Positions 37,033-45,186 of a stretch of 64,000 nucleotides of DNA are shown here, one piece after another. The stretch's first letter is position 1. Every line of letters begins with the position of its first letter. Position numbers and translations under genes: made by a program. This DNA comes from Streptomyces sp. NBC_00659 (GTDB lineage: Bacteria; Actinomycetota; Actinomycetes; Streptomycetales; Streptomycetaceae), in the NCBI RefSeq assembly GCF_036226925.1, contig NZ_CP109031.1:3534001-3598000 (forward strand), in the 5' to 3' direction. Under the pieces are notes generated by a model. That model was not told the origin of the DNA. It did not search any database and worked only from the letters and a program-made list of their open reading frames with translations.

Positions 37033-39108
37033 TCACAGCACGGTGAAGCTGGTCTTGACCCGGTCGTAGACCGTGAGGGCCCGGTCCTCGATGTCCTGGT
37101 GGTACCAGGTGTTGATCTGGTACGACTTCCCGTCGGCGTCGAAGCCGAGCAGCCGCGCGTGCCAGCTCACGCCCTCGAGCGTGAAGGTGTACTCCCAGAC
37201 GACCGCGGTCCGGCCGCGGAACGTCGTCTGCGCCAGCCGGATCTTCCGGTAGTCCCGCCCCTGGCGGGCGTTCCGCTCGGAGGTCGTCCAGGTGTCCAGG
37301 AGATTCCCCTTGGCGATGGACGACTTGGCCGCCAGTTCCTGGGTGCCGTCGGGCGAGGTGTAGTGCACCTCTGAACCGGTCTGCGGATCGCGCCGCCAGC
37401 CCTTGGGCGTCGCCCAGGCGTAGCCGCCGGCTTCGCGGTGCGCTCCCGGCGGAAGACTGGGCGGGCGTGAGGTGCCCTCGACCGTGGGGGCCGGGGACGA
37501 GGGGCCTCCGGTGCCGGAGGCAGTCGACGCGGACGAGCCCGTCGCGGCACCCGTGCCGCCGGGCGATCCGCCGGTCATGCCCACGACCGCCCAGGCGAGG
37601 GCTCCCGCCGCGACGACCCCGGCGGCGGCGAATCCGATGCGACGCCGGACACGGAACCTGCTCCGATCCCGATCCCGGTCCCGGTCCTGGTCTTGGTCTT
37701 GGTCCCGGTCCTGGCCCTGATCGCGGCTCCGGCTCGGGCCCTGGCTCTCGCCCTGCCCCTGCCTCTGTCCCTGGTCAGGACTCCGGCTCCGGGTGCCCGC
37801 GGAACCGGACGGTACGGCGGGATCCGGGAGTTCGTCCGGCGCCCGCACCACGGGCACGGGTGTCGTGGGCCGTCGGGAGGGAACGCCCGAGCCGGGCTCC
37901 GCGCGCGGTCCGGAGGCGACTTCGGTGGAGGCATTGGCGGCAGCCGGTGGACCGGGGTCCCGGGCGGCGGCTTCCCTTCCGGGGCGGGACCCTCGTCCGG
38001 GTTCGGATCCTGGTCCTTGGGCTGGTCCTTGGGCTGGCCCGAGTCGCGGGTCCGATCCGGGTCGCGGGTCCGGGGTGGATACGGCGGCGGGGTCCGTGAC
38101 GGTCGTGGGTTCGCGGCGGCGCAGGTCGCTCGTCTCGTCGCGCCGTTCGTGCGCGGTCCCGTGCCCGGAGGTGGCGGCCACCTCGTGCTCGGGCGACACG
38201 ACTGTCGGTGGTCCGGCAGGGCTCGGAGTGCTCGTGCCCCGTGGGCCGACCAACTCCGCGAGTGCCGCCTCCAGTTCCTCCAGACCGGGCCGCGCGGTCG
38301 GGTCCTTCTCCAGAAGGGCGGCCAGGATCTCCCGCAACCCGGCTGCCCCGGAGGGGAGTTCGGGCTCCTCGTAGAGAACGGCGTGCAGCGTCGCGAGGGT
38401 CGTGGAACGGGAGAACGGGGAGCGCCCGCCGAGGGCCGCACAGAGCGTGGCCCCGAGGGACCACACGTCGGAGGGCGGGCCCTGCGGGCGGCCGGAGATC
38501 CGCTCGGGCGCCATGTAGTCGGGGGAACCGACCAGCATGCCGGCCATGGTGAGCGCCTCGGCGTCCTGAAGCGCGGCGATGCCGAAGTCGGTGAGGACGA
38601 CACGGTTCCGTCCGGTGCCCTCGATCAGTACGTTGCCCGGCTTGATGTCGCGGTGCAGCACACCCTGGGCGTGCACCTGCCGCAGTGCCCCGACCAGTTC
38701 GAGGCCGACGCGGGCCGCCTCGCGCGTGTCCAGCGGCCCGCCCTCGACCACCATTCGTTCAAGTGAGCGGCCGGCGACGAGTTCCATGACGATCCACAGC
38801 CGCTCGCCCGCGTCCACGACGTCATAGACGCGGACGACGCCCGGGTGGTCGATCCGGGCCGTCGCCCTCGCTTCGCGCAGGGTGCGTTCCCGGCGGGTTC
38901 GGGTGTCCTCCGGATCAAGTCCGTCTATGCGCATTTCCTTGACCGCGACCTGCCGGTCGAGCATTTCGTCGGCGGCTCGCCACACCCGCCCCATTCCCCC
39001 CTGCCCAATACTCTCGACCAGCCGATAACGTCCGGTCACCAATAATCCCGGAACACCACCCTGGACATTCGCCGACAATCCCTGCACCCCCTCAACAGCA
39101 ATCACCAT
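37033..39108 (-). CDS. PASTA-less receptor-type Ser/Thr protein kinase
   Basis: A 691-aa Hanks-type kinase. The kinase domain spans about residues 27-290, with glycine loop GQGGMG, Lys57 (VAVKEM), HRDIKPGN (Asp154) and DFG (174-176). A Pro/Arg-rich linker of about 160 residues follows, with a Gln/Asp/Arg repeat tract (about 454-481), then one TM (about 490-510). The extracellular domain of about 170 residues (YAWATPKGWRRDPQTGSEVH.., FTLEGVSWHARLLGFDADGK) resembles no domain I can name. It probably senses an external or wall signal. It is divergent from the LPKTG-protein gene 117 bp away. Confidence 0.92.
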   Translation of the reverse strand: MVIAVEGVQGLSANVQGGVPGLLVTGRYRLVESIGQGGMGRVWRAADEMLDRQVAVKEMRIDGLDPEDTRTRRERTLREARATARIDHPGVVRVYDVVDAGERLWIVMELVAGRSLERMVVEGGPLDTREAARVGLELVGALRQVHAQGVLHRDIKPGNVLIEGTGRNRVVLTDFGIAALQDAEALTMAGMLVGSPDYMAPERISGRPQGPPSDVWSLGATLCAALGGRSPFSRSTTLATLHAVLYEEPELPSGAAGLREILAALLEKDPTARPGLEELEAALAELVGPRGTSTPSPAGPPTVVSPEHEVAATSGHGTAHERRDETSDLRRREPTTVTDPAAVSTPDPRPGSDPRLGPAQGPAQGPGSEPGRGSRPGREAAARDPGPPAAANASTEVASGPRAEPGSGVPSRRPTTPVPVVRAPDELPDPAVPSGSAGTRSRSPDQGQRQGQGESQGPSRSRDQGQDRDQDQDQDRDRDRDRSRFRVRRRIGFAAAGVVAAGALAWAVVGMTGGSPGGTGAATGSSASTASGTGGPSSPAPTVEGTSRPPSLPPGAHREAGGYAWATPKGWRRDPQTGSEVHYTSPDGTQELAAKSSIAKGNLLDTWTTSERNARQGRDYRKIRLAQTTFRGRTAVVWEYTFTLEGVSWHARLLGFDADGKSYQINTWYHQDIEDRALTVYDRVKTSFTVL

Positions 39109-39225
39109 CGCCCGTCACAACGGAACCACAATGGTCACACTTCGGGCCGTACCAGCATAGTGCGGAGAAATCTTGTGGTACCTCTTCAAGTACTGCGAAT
39201 TCAGGCGCAGCCAAGGGGGGCGAAC

Positions 39226-39945
39226 ATGAGTTCTCGTCGGACGGCCACCATTACGGGATCCCTGCTCACGGCATGCTTCTCGACCGTGATGATTCTTTCC
39301 TACTCCGCCACGGCGGACGACGGGGGACCGGGGAGCGGCAAGGGCGGAAAGGCGGTGGACGAAGCTCCTGCGGGCGTGAAGGTGACCACGCTGCTGCCGG
39401 AGAAGATCTCGGTCGACAACAGTACTCAAAAGACGGCTGTCACCGCCACGGTGAAGAACGAGGGAACCGAGGAGAGCGGCGATATCAGGCTACTGGTGGT
39501 CGGATTCGAAGGCCTGAAGGTCAAGAACGTCAAAGGCTGCACCGCCATGACCGAAAAGAATCTCCCGAAGGGGTCGAACAGCGGTTTCATCTGTTCCACG
39601 GGGAATCTCGCGGCGGGTGAATCGAAATCGTACGACGTCGAGGCGACGTTCGATCTGAGCAGGACCGGCAGGATCTGTCTCCCGGTCCAGACGGGCGACG
39701 GGAAGAAGACGTACTGGCAGCAGGGCCCGGTCCCGTTCGGTACGACGAATCCGTCCCCGAACGCCCCGGCGACCCCGCTGTTGCTGGGCACCGACAACAA
39801 GCCGGTGGCACCGGGTGGCGACCGGCTGCCGAAGACCGGTCCCGGAACCGAGGCCGTGCCGCTCGGCATGGCGGGCGCGGCGCTGATGTCGGCCGGAGCG
39901 GCGGGGCTGTGGTGGGCCGGCCGCAGGCCGCGGCGGGAAGACTGA
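39226..39945 (+). CDS. Secreted LPKTG cell-surface protein
   Basis: A 239-aa protein with an N-terminal signal peptide (SSRRTATITGSLLTACFSTV). A predicted beta-sandwich domain with two cysteines follows (VKGCTAMTEKNLPKGSNSGF..CSTG; DLSRTGRICLPVQTG). It ends in a sortase signal: LPKTG at 201-205, a hydrophobic helix and a basic tail GRRPRRED. The domain reads like the Ig-like/DUF11 folds of surface proteins. It should be attached to peptidoglycan or a pilin; no sortase gene is nearby. ATG at 39226 with AAGGGGGG upstream. Confidence 0.85.
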   Translation: MSSRRTATITGSLLTACFSTVMILSYSATADDGGPGSGKGGKAVDEAPAGVKVTTLLPEKISVDNSTQKTAVTATVKNEGTEESGDIRLLVVGFEGLKVKNVKGCTAMTEKNLPKGSNSGFICSTGNLAAGESKSYDVEATFDLSRTGRICLPVQTGDGKKTYWQQGPVPFGTTNPSPNAPATPLLLGTDNKPVAPGGDRLPKTGPGTEAVPLGMAGAALMSAGAAGLWWAGRRPRRED

Positions 39946-39977
39946 CCTCCGGGCGCGGTACGCGCCGGAACGCGCGA

Positions 39978-40017
39978 AGGCCCGTCGGGTCCGGTCGGAA
40001 ACCGGCCCGGCGGGCCT
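39978..40017 (+). terminator. Terminator after the LPKTG gene
   Basis: The long imperfect arms AGGCCCGTCGGGTCCGGT and ACCGGCCCGGCGGGCCT pair with few mismatches around a 5-nt loop, 33 bp past the stop. Confidence 0.75.
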
Positions 40018-40061
40018 CGTACGCGCGGCCGCCGCGTCTCGGACGCCAGCGTCGGGCGGGC

Positions 40062-40120
40062 GGTGACGTCAGCCGACGGGCGGGTGACGTCATGGCCGGT
40101 GAGGGCGTCGCCTCACCGGC
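40062..40120 (-). terminator. bioY terminator and TGACGTCA repeats
   Basis: The stem GCCGGTGAGG (40095-40104)/CCTCACCGGC (40111-40120) lies 8 bp past the bioY stop. Beyond it GGTGACGTCA occurs twice (40062-40071 and 40083-40092); its TGACGTCA core is palindromic. Confidence 0.7.
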
Positions 40121-40127
40121 GTGGACG

Positions 40128-40712
40128 TCACTTCTTGTCGACGAGCTTCCACGCGGCGGGCAGGATGCCCATCGCCAGGGCGGCCTTGAGGGCGTCGCCG
40201 ATCAGGAACGGGGTGAGGCCCGCCGCGAGGGCCGCGCTCGCCGACATGCCGGTGGCCATGCCCAGGTAGGGGACACCGACCACGTAGATGATCGCCTCGC
40301 CGAGCAGCATCGTGCCCGCCATGCGCAGCACGGAGCGGTCGGCGCCGCGGCGCGCCAGGGCACCCACGACGGTCGACGCGAGCAGCATGCCGAGGATGTA
40401 GCCGAAGGACGGCGCCGAGGCACCGGAGCTGCCCTGCGCGAACCACGGGACGCCGGCCATGCCCACGAGCGCGTACATCGCGAGCGAGAGGAAGCCGCGG
40501 CGCGCGCCGAGCGCCGTGCCGACGAGCAGCGCGGCGAAGGTCTGGCCGGTCACCGGCACCGGGGAACCGGGGACGGGCAGCGAGATCTGGGCGGCGAGCC
40601 CGGTGAGTGCGGCACCGCCGAGCACGAGGGCGGCGTCACGGACGCGGGAGGCCGGAAGAAGGTCGGCGAGGACCTCGCCGGGTCGGGAGGGCGTGGCGAC
40701 AGCGGTGCTCAT
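40128..40712 (-). CDS. bioY: Biotin transporter substrate-binding component BioY
   Basis: A 194-aa membrane protein with about six TM helices and the BioY signature ISLPVPGSPVPVTGQTFAALLVG near its start, plus TALGARRGFLSLAMYALVGMAGVPWFAQG. It binds biotin as the S-component of an ECF transporter; no bioM/bioN genes are adjacent, so it may work alone or with a shared ECF module. ATG at 40712 with GGAG upstream. No biotin repressor site was recognised. Confidence 0.94.
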   Translation of the reverse strand: MSTAVATPSRPGEVLADLLPASRVRDAALVLGGAALTGLAAQISLPVPGSPVPVTGQTFAALLVGTALGARRGFLSLAMYALVGMAGVPWFAQGSSGASAPSFGYILGMLLASTVVGALARRGADRSVLRMAGTMLLGEAIIYVVGVPYLGMATGMSASAALAAGLTPFLIGDALKAALAMGILPAAWKLVDKK

Positions 40713-41060
40713 GAGGACTCCGGCGAACAGGGGTTACCCCCTCGGCCCATGGAGAGCCCGGGGGGAGGACGGGTGGGAACACGGCGACGCTATCCCAGGG
40801 GCTCACGGGTGATCACCGTCAGCGATCGACAAAGCGCGGATCCGGGGCTTGGTGGGCTCCTTACAAAGAGTGCCCGGTACACCTGCCCGAAGGTGATGCT
40901 GGTCACTGAGGTGAAGTCGTTTTCGCTACGGAGCTGTTCGGGGCGGGGACTGTGGAGACTCACCAAAGGCCGCAGCGAGCGTCACGTCGTCGGGCGGGCG
41001 GAGTGTCCGGTCCTTGGGCGTTCCTGGCGGGTCCCCCGGCCGACCCCTACCCTTCACCCC
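40713..41060. other. 348-bp divergent promoter region bioY / leader peptide 1
   Basis: No gene. On the minus strand a -10-like TAGCGT (40787-40792) could serve bioY. On the plus strand TACCCT at 41048-41053 lies 7 nt before the ATG of the first leader ORF, which fits a leaderless transcript. Confidence 0.45.
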
Positions 41061-41147
41061 ATGGTTCCCCAGGCCCTGAACTTCGCGTCGCGTCGCTATG
41101 TCGACCTGCGACGCCAGGGCACTGCCACCTGTCGCCGCCCCTCCTGA
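41061..41147 (+). CDS. Leader peptide 1 (28 aa, VDL-x-R...C type) upstream of the ROK regulator
   Basis: ATG at 41061, TGA at 41145-41147. The peptide contains RRYVDLRRQGTATCRR, which fits the 'putative leader peptide' pattern found before sulfur-metabolism genes in actinobacteria (x-VDL-x-R, small residues, then Cys). No SD is present, and a -10-like TACCCT sits 7 nt upstream, so the mRNA is probably leaderless, as described for mycobacterial cysteine leader ORFs. A GGCGGG/CCCGCC hairpin starts right after the stop codon. I infer attenuation of the downstream regulator by cysteine supply. Confidence 0.65.
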   Translation: MVPQALNFASRRYVDLRRQGTATCRRPS

Positions 41148-41174
41148 GGCGGGACGGAGCCGATCCGGCCCGCC
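41148..41174 (+). promoter_or_regulatory. Candidate attenuator hairpin after leader peptide 1
   Basis: The arms GGCGGG (41148-41153) and CCCGCC (41169-41174) have an inner GGA/TCC pair and directly follow the leader TGA. A ribosome stalled at the Cys codon 15 nt before the stop would overlap this structure. Confidence 0.45.
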
Positions 41175-41275
41175 GGGACGAGACCACAGCGGACCACACC
41201 AGGCGCATGCCGCACCCGTTGCGGCGTGGCGTACGTGACGGCGCTCGGCCGGACCAGCTCCCGAGGAAGAACTCC

Positions 41276-42502
41276 ATGGCCAGTACGGTGGCACCTCCTT
41301 CCACATTCACTCCCTCTCCCTCCCCTTCCCCCTCCCCCGTCCTCGACCGGCGCCGGGCGAGCGCCAGCGTGATCCTGCGGTCGGTGCTGGAGCACGGGCC
41401 GATCGCGCGCAGCACCATCTCCCGGCTGACCGGGCTCTCCCCGGCGTCGGTGACCGACTACTGCGCCCGGTTCACCGAGCGGGGCCTGATCCGGGAGGCC
41501 GCCGCACCCCGGCGGTCGGGCGGGGTCGGGCGGCCGCATCTCCCGGTCGACCTGGACCACTCCCGTTTCGTGGTCGGCGGGGTGCACGTGGCCGTGCCGT
41601 ACACGACCGTCGCGCTGCTCGACCTGCGCGGACGGGTTCTCGCCGAGAGGCGTCTGCGGCACGACCGCACCGAGCCGGGCCTCGTTCTCGCGAACGCCGC
41701 CGCCGCCATCACCTCTCTCCTCGCCGGTGTCCCCGGCCGTTCCGCCCTCGGCATCGGGGTGGCGGCCGGGGGCTGGGTGGACCCGGACTCGGGGACGATC
41801 GTGGAGCACCCGCTGCTGGGCTGGCGTGACGTGGCCGTCCGGGAGGCCGTCGGCGCGCTCACGGGGCTTCCGGTCCATGTGGACGGCCACGCGCGGGCGT
41901 TGGTCAACGGGGAGCGGCTGTTCGGGCGGGCCAGGGGCAGCCGGAGCGTGCTGCATCTCTTCGTCGGCAACGTGGTGGACGCCGCCTTCGCCACCCACGA
42001 CCAGGTGCACTACGGACCTCGCTCGCAGGCCGGCTCGATCGCCCATCTGCCCCTGACGGGCGGGTCGGAGCGATGCGACTGCGGCCGGACGGGGTGCCTC
42101 CAGGCCGAGCTGAGCGAACGGACGCTGTGCCGGCGGGCCCGGGAGCTCGGTGTCACGGACGGCTCGAATCCGATGCACGTGGTCGCCGCGGCGGCCTCCG
42201 GCGATCCGCTGGCCGTGGGACTGCTGACGGAGCGGTCCCGGATGGTCGGGCGGGCGGCGGGGCTGCTGCTCGACGTCCTCAATCCGGAGACGGTCGTCGT
42301 CACCGAGATAGGGGCCATGCACCGGGAGGACTGCCTCGGCGCGCTGCGCGAGGCGGTGGGACCGGAGCGGGCGTCCGCGGTCGTCCCCACCAGCTTCCCC
42401 GATTCGGTGCTCGCCGTGGCGGGCGGGTCGGTCGTTCTCGACGTCCTGTACCGCGATCCGCTGGGCTCTCCGGACTTCTCCGGGCCGCTCACCGGGCGTT
42501 AA
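41276..42502 (+). CDS. ROK-family transcriptional regulator of the sulfonate locus
   Basis: A 408-aa protein. A Ser/Pro-rich start is followed by a winged helix-turn-helix (about 28-85: ARSTISRLTGLSPASVTDYCARFTERGLIRE) and a ROK sugar-kinase fold with the zinc motif CDCGRTGCLQAE. ROK repressors usually respond to sugars. Here the neighbours are organosulfur genes, so the ligand is open and the fold may be reused. ATG at 41276 with AGGAAG upstream; the frame runs further upstream but begins outside the leader region without support. Confidence 0.88.
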   Translation: MASTVAPPSTFTPSPSPSPSPVLDRRRASASVILRSVLEHGPIARSTISRLTGLSPASVTDYCARFTERGLIREAAAPRRSGGVGRPHLPVDLDHSRFVVGGVHVAVPYTTVALLDLRGRVLAERRLRHDRTEPGLVLANAAAAITSLLAGVPGRSALGIGVAAGGWVDPDSGTIVEHPLLGWRDVAVREAVGALTGLPVHVDGHARALVNGERLFGRARGSRSVLHLFVGNVVDAAFATHDQVHYGPRSQAGSIAHLPLTGGSERCDCGRTGCLQAELSERTLCRRARELGVTDGSNPMHVVAAAASGDPLAVGLLTERSRMVGRAAGLLLDVLNPETVVVTEIGAMHREDCLGALREAVGPERASAVVPTSFPDSVLAVAGGSVVLDVLYRDPLGSPDFSGPLTGR

Positions 42503-42554
42503 TTAATTCAGAAAGTCGCAAAGTTGACAGGGCTCGTTCCGGGACAGGAGCATC

Positions 42555-42644
42555 ATGGGCATGAGCAGCGCGCGGGTGCAGGTTCCGCTCACCAAGTGCC
42601 GTGTGGTCGACCTGATGCGGGTCGCACGCACACGTTGTTGCTGA
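42555..42644 (+). CDS. Leader peptide 2 (29 aa, ends Cys-Cys) upstream of the sulfonate transport operon
   Basis: ATG at 42555 with SD GGAG 4 nt upstream (a second in-frame ATG at 42561 has better spacing), TGA at 42642-42644. The C-terminal part reads KCRVVDLMRVARTRCC: a VDL-x-R-V core and two consecutive Cys codons (TGT TGC) right before the stop. This is the hallmark of cysteine-sensing leader peptides ahead of sulfur assimilation genes in actinobacteria. A 407-nt gene-free stretch separates it from the lipoprotein gene, enough room for alternative RNA structures. It is too short for normal gene calling. Confidence 0.72.
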   Translation: MGMSSARVQVPLTKCRVVDLMRVARTRCC

Positions 42645-43051
42645 CCCCTTGTCGCTGACCGGTCGCCGCTGACGCTTCGTCACCGGCATCGTGGTCACCG
42701 ATCCTCCGAGACGCCGATCCGCTGACGCGCTGATCCGTCGACCGGCCGGTCCCTTCTCCGGCTGACCTCTTCTCCGACTGGTCCGCCGCAGCGCCCGGGT
42801 GTGCTCCGCGGCCTTCGACCCGAGGGTCTCCCGGCCGTCGTCACGCGTTCACGCGTCACACCGCCCCGCCAAGGGCCGGCCGGCCGACATCCTCCGTCGC
42901 GCGGGCCGTCCGGCCGTCGTCGCCTCGGTCACCCGTCTCCTCCACCACGCCACCGGCGTGTGTCCTTTCGGCGCGCCTGCATCCCTTCCGGCTTCGCCCT
43001 GCCCGGAACTTCGCGCGCTCTCCCGTCACCTGGAATCTCCGGAGTCCTTCC
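42645..43051 (+). promoter_or_regulatory. 407-nt leader region between leader peptide 2 and the transport operon
   Basis: No gene supported. Inverted elements include the palindrome GACCGGCCGGTC (42740-42751) and several G/C-rich complementary runs, but I cannot single out one terminator/antiterminator pair by eye. It ends with GGAG ahead of the lipoprotein ATG at 43052. Confidence 0.4.
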
Positions 43052-44152
43052 ATGCCACCACTGTCCGCACGGTCAACGCGCCCCTCCTCGCCCCTGTCCG
43101 CGTCCGGTGTCGACCGGCGCGTGTTCCTGTCCTCCCTCATCGGTGTCGCGGCGGCGGCCGGACTGAGCGGATGCGCCGGTGCCAGTGCGGCCGGCAGCCG
43201 GTCCCAGGGGGACCTGTCGGCGCCCCTGTCCGACAAGGTGCCGCGGGGCACCAAGCTCTCGATCGCCTCGTACCAAGGCGTCCAGGAACTCCAGTTCAAG
43301 CTGGCGGGGTTGGCCGATCTGCCGTTCGCCGTCTCCGACTGGGTGAACATCGGCGCCGGACCCGATGTCATCAACGCCTTCCGCTCCAAGTCCCTGGACA
43401 TCGGCAACAACGCGGGCATCCCGCCGATCCAGGCGCACTTCCAGGGTTTCGACGCGAAGATCGTCGCGATCAACATCACCCGCAAGCCCAACTACCTGTT
43501 CGCCACCAAGCCCGGCAGCGACATCCGGGACGTGCGCGGGTTCAAGGGGAAGAAGCTCGCCTTCTCCCAGGGCCAGGCGCAGGGAGTCGTGCTGCTGCGC
43601 GCCCTGAAGCAGGCCGGCCTCGCCTACGACGACGTGAACCTCGTACCGCTGACCAGCAACCAGTTCCTCACCGCGCTCCAGGCGGGCCAGGTGGACATCG
43701 CCCCGCTCGCCAACAGCCAGGTGCCGGCCTATCTCAAGCAGTACGGGTCCAAGGGCGCCCACACCATCGCCACCGACGTGGTGGACCTGCTCAACCTGCT
43801 CTGGGCGCCGTCGTCGGTGCTGGCCGACCACGCGAAGGCGGCCGCGGTCGCCGCGTACATCCCGCGCTGGGCCAAGGGCCAGGTGTGGACGTACGAGCAC
43901 CCCGACGCCTGGAACGAGGAGTTCTACGTCAAGACGCAGAACCTGACGCTCGCCCAGGCCCAGTCGATCACCGAGCTCGCCAACAAGCCGTTGTTCCCGC
44001 CGAGTTGGGACGAGGCCGTCAAGTGGGAGCAGGAGACCGCCGATCTGCTGGCGGAGGGCGGCTTCGTGAAGGGGTTCAAGGTCGACTCGCTCTTCGACCG
44101 GCGCTTCGAGGACATCGCGGCCAAGGCCGTGACCGCGGAATACCGGAGGTGA
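43052..44152 (+). CDS. ssuA: ABC transporter substrate-binding lipoprotein, sulfonate/taurine type (SsuA-like)
   Basis: A 366-aa protein. A twin-arginine-like start (DRRVFLSSLIGVAAAAGLSGC) carries a lipobox LSGC with the lipidated Cys41. The NMT1/SsuA-type fold shows GPDVINAFRSKSLDIGNNAGIPP, the loop characteristic of aliphatic sulfonate, nitrate and taurine binders. First gene of an operon with its permease (5-bp gap), ATPase, monooxygenase and dioxygenase. The exact ligand is unknown, most likely an organosulfonate. Confidence 0.88.
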   Translation: MPPLSARSTRPSSPLSASGVDRRVFLSSLIGVAAAAGLSGCAGASAAGSRSQGDLSAPLSDKVPRGTKLSIASYQGVQELQFKLAGLADLPFAVSDWVNIGAGPDVINAFRSKSLDIGNNAGIPPIQAHFQGFDAKIVAINITRKPNYLFATKPGSDIRDVRGFKGKKLAFSQGQAQGVVLLRALKQAGLAYDDVNLVPLTSNQFLTALQAGQVDIAPLANSQVPAYLKQYGSKGAHTIATDVVDLLNLLWAPSSVLADHAKAAAVAAYIPRWAKGQVWTYEHPDAWNEEFYVKTQNLTLAQAQSITELANKPLFPPSWDEAVKWEQETADLLAEGGFVKGFKVDSLFDRRFEDIAAKAVTAEYRR

Positions 44153-44157
44153 CGGCC

Positions 44158-45186
44158 ATGACGACCAGAATCACGACCACGGACCGGACCTCGACCGGGG
44201 CCCCACATCCCTCACCGCCGACCGGGACCACCCTCCCCTCAGCTCCGACCGCGGTCACGGACGACCCCGCGACCGACGCCGGAACCGGCACCGGATCGCC
44301 GCCGGCCACCGCTTCGGCCGTACCGGACAGGACGGAGGCGGTCGAGGCGAACGCCGTCGACGGGGCCGTAACCGGCGGTCGCCGGTTCCGGCGGGCTCCC
44401 CGTGCCCGGCGCCGCGGTCTCGCGCCCGGCAAGCGGCTGCCGGCCTCCCGGCTCATCGGTCCGGCGCTGTTCCTCGCCCTGTGGGCCGTGGCGTCCGCCG
44501 CGGGACAACTGGATCCCGGCGCGATCCCCGCGCCCTGGACGGTGCTGAAGACCACCGGTCATCTGTGGACCGACGGCACGCTGCCCACCGACGTGCTGAC
44601 GTCCCTGGAGCGCGCGGGATACGGCTTCGCGTTCGGCCTGACCGCCGGCGTCCTGCTCGCCCTCGCGTCCGGGCTCAGCCGGGTCGGCGAGGCGCTGATC
44701 GACGGGACCGTGCAGCTCAACCGGGCGATCCCGACCCTCGGTCTGATCCCGCTGTTCATCCTCTGGCTGGGCATCGGCGAGACCTTCAAGATCGCGATCA
44801 TCGCCATCGTCGTCTACATCCCGATCTATCTGAACCTGCACTCCGCCCTGTCGGGCATCGATCACCGGTTCGTGGAACTCGCGGAGGTCCAGGGGCTGTC
44901 GCGGCTCCGTTTCGTCCGGGAGATCGTGATCCCCGGCGCGCTGCCCGGCTTCTTCGTCGGGCTGCGGCTCGGCGTGACCGGCTCCTGGCTCTCCCTGGTC
45001 GTCCTGGAGCAGATCAACGCCACCAGCGGCCTCGGCTACATGATGTTCCAGGCCCAGAACTACGGCCGGACCGACATCATCCTCGTCGGCCTGCTGATCT
45101 ACGGCATCTTCGGTCTCATCTCCGACAGCGCGGTTCGTATCGTCGAACGAAAGGTGCTGTCGTGGCGACGCACACTCAGCAGCTGA
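44158..45186 (+). CDS. ssuC: ABC transporter permease, sulfonate type (SsuC-like)
   Basis: A 342-aa protein. A Thr/Pro/Ala-rich cytoplasmic extension of about 100 residues precedes a six-TM BPD permease domain. The ATPase-docking EAA loop reads EVQGLSRLRFVREIVIPGALPG. ATG at 44158, its GGAGG overlapping the end of the lipoprotein gene. The last 25 bp overlap the ATPase gene. The extended low-complexity N-terminus is unusual for SsuC, and a later start cannot be excluded. Confidence 0.88.
   Translation: MTTRITTTDRTSTGAPHPSPPTGTTLPSAPTAVTDDPATDAGTGTGSPPATASAVPDRTEAVEANAVDGAVTGGRRFRRAPRARRRGLAPGKRLPASRLIGPALFLALWAVASAAGQLDPGAIPAPWTVLKTTGHLWTDGTLPTDVLTSLERAGYGFAFGLTAGVLLALASGLSRVGEALIDGTVQLNRAIPTLGLIPLFILWLGIGETFKIAIIAIVVYIPIYLNLHSALSGIDHRFVELAEVQGLSRLRFVREIVIPGALPGFFVGLRLGVTGSWLSLVVLEQINATSGLGYMMFQAQNYGRTDIILVGLLIYGIFGLISDSAVRIVERKVLSWRRTLSS

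Noticed and set aside
40713-41060. Riboswitch upstream of bioY
   Set aside because: No conserved riboswitch core was recognised, and biotin riboswitches are not established.
42740-42751. Palindrome GACCGGCCGGTC as the ROK operator
   Set aside because: Short GC palindromes occur by chance in this genome; there is no second copy near the regulator's own promoter.
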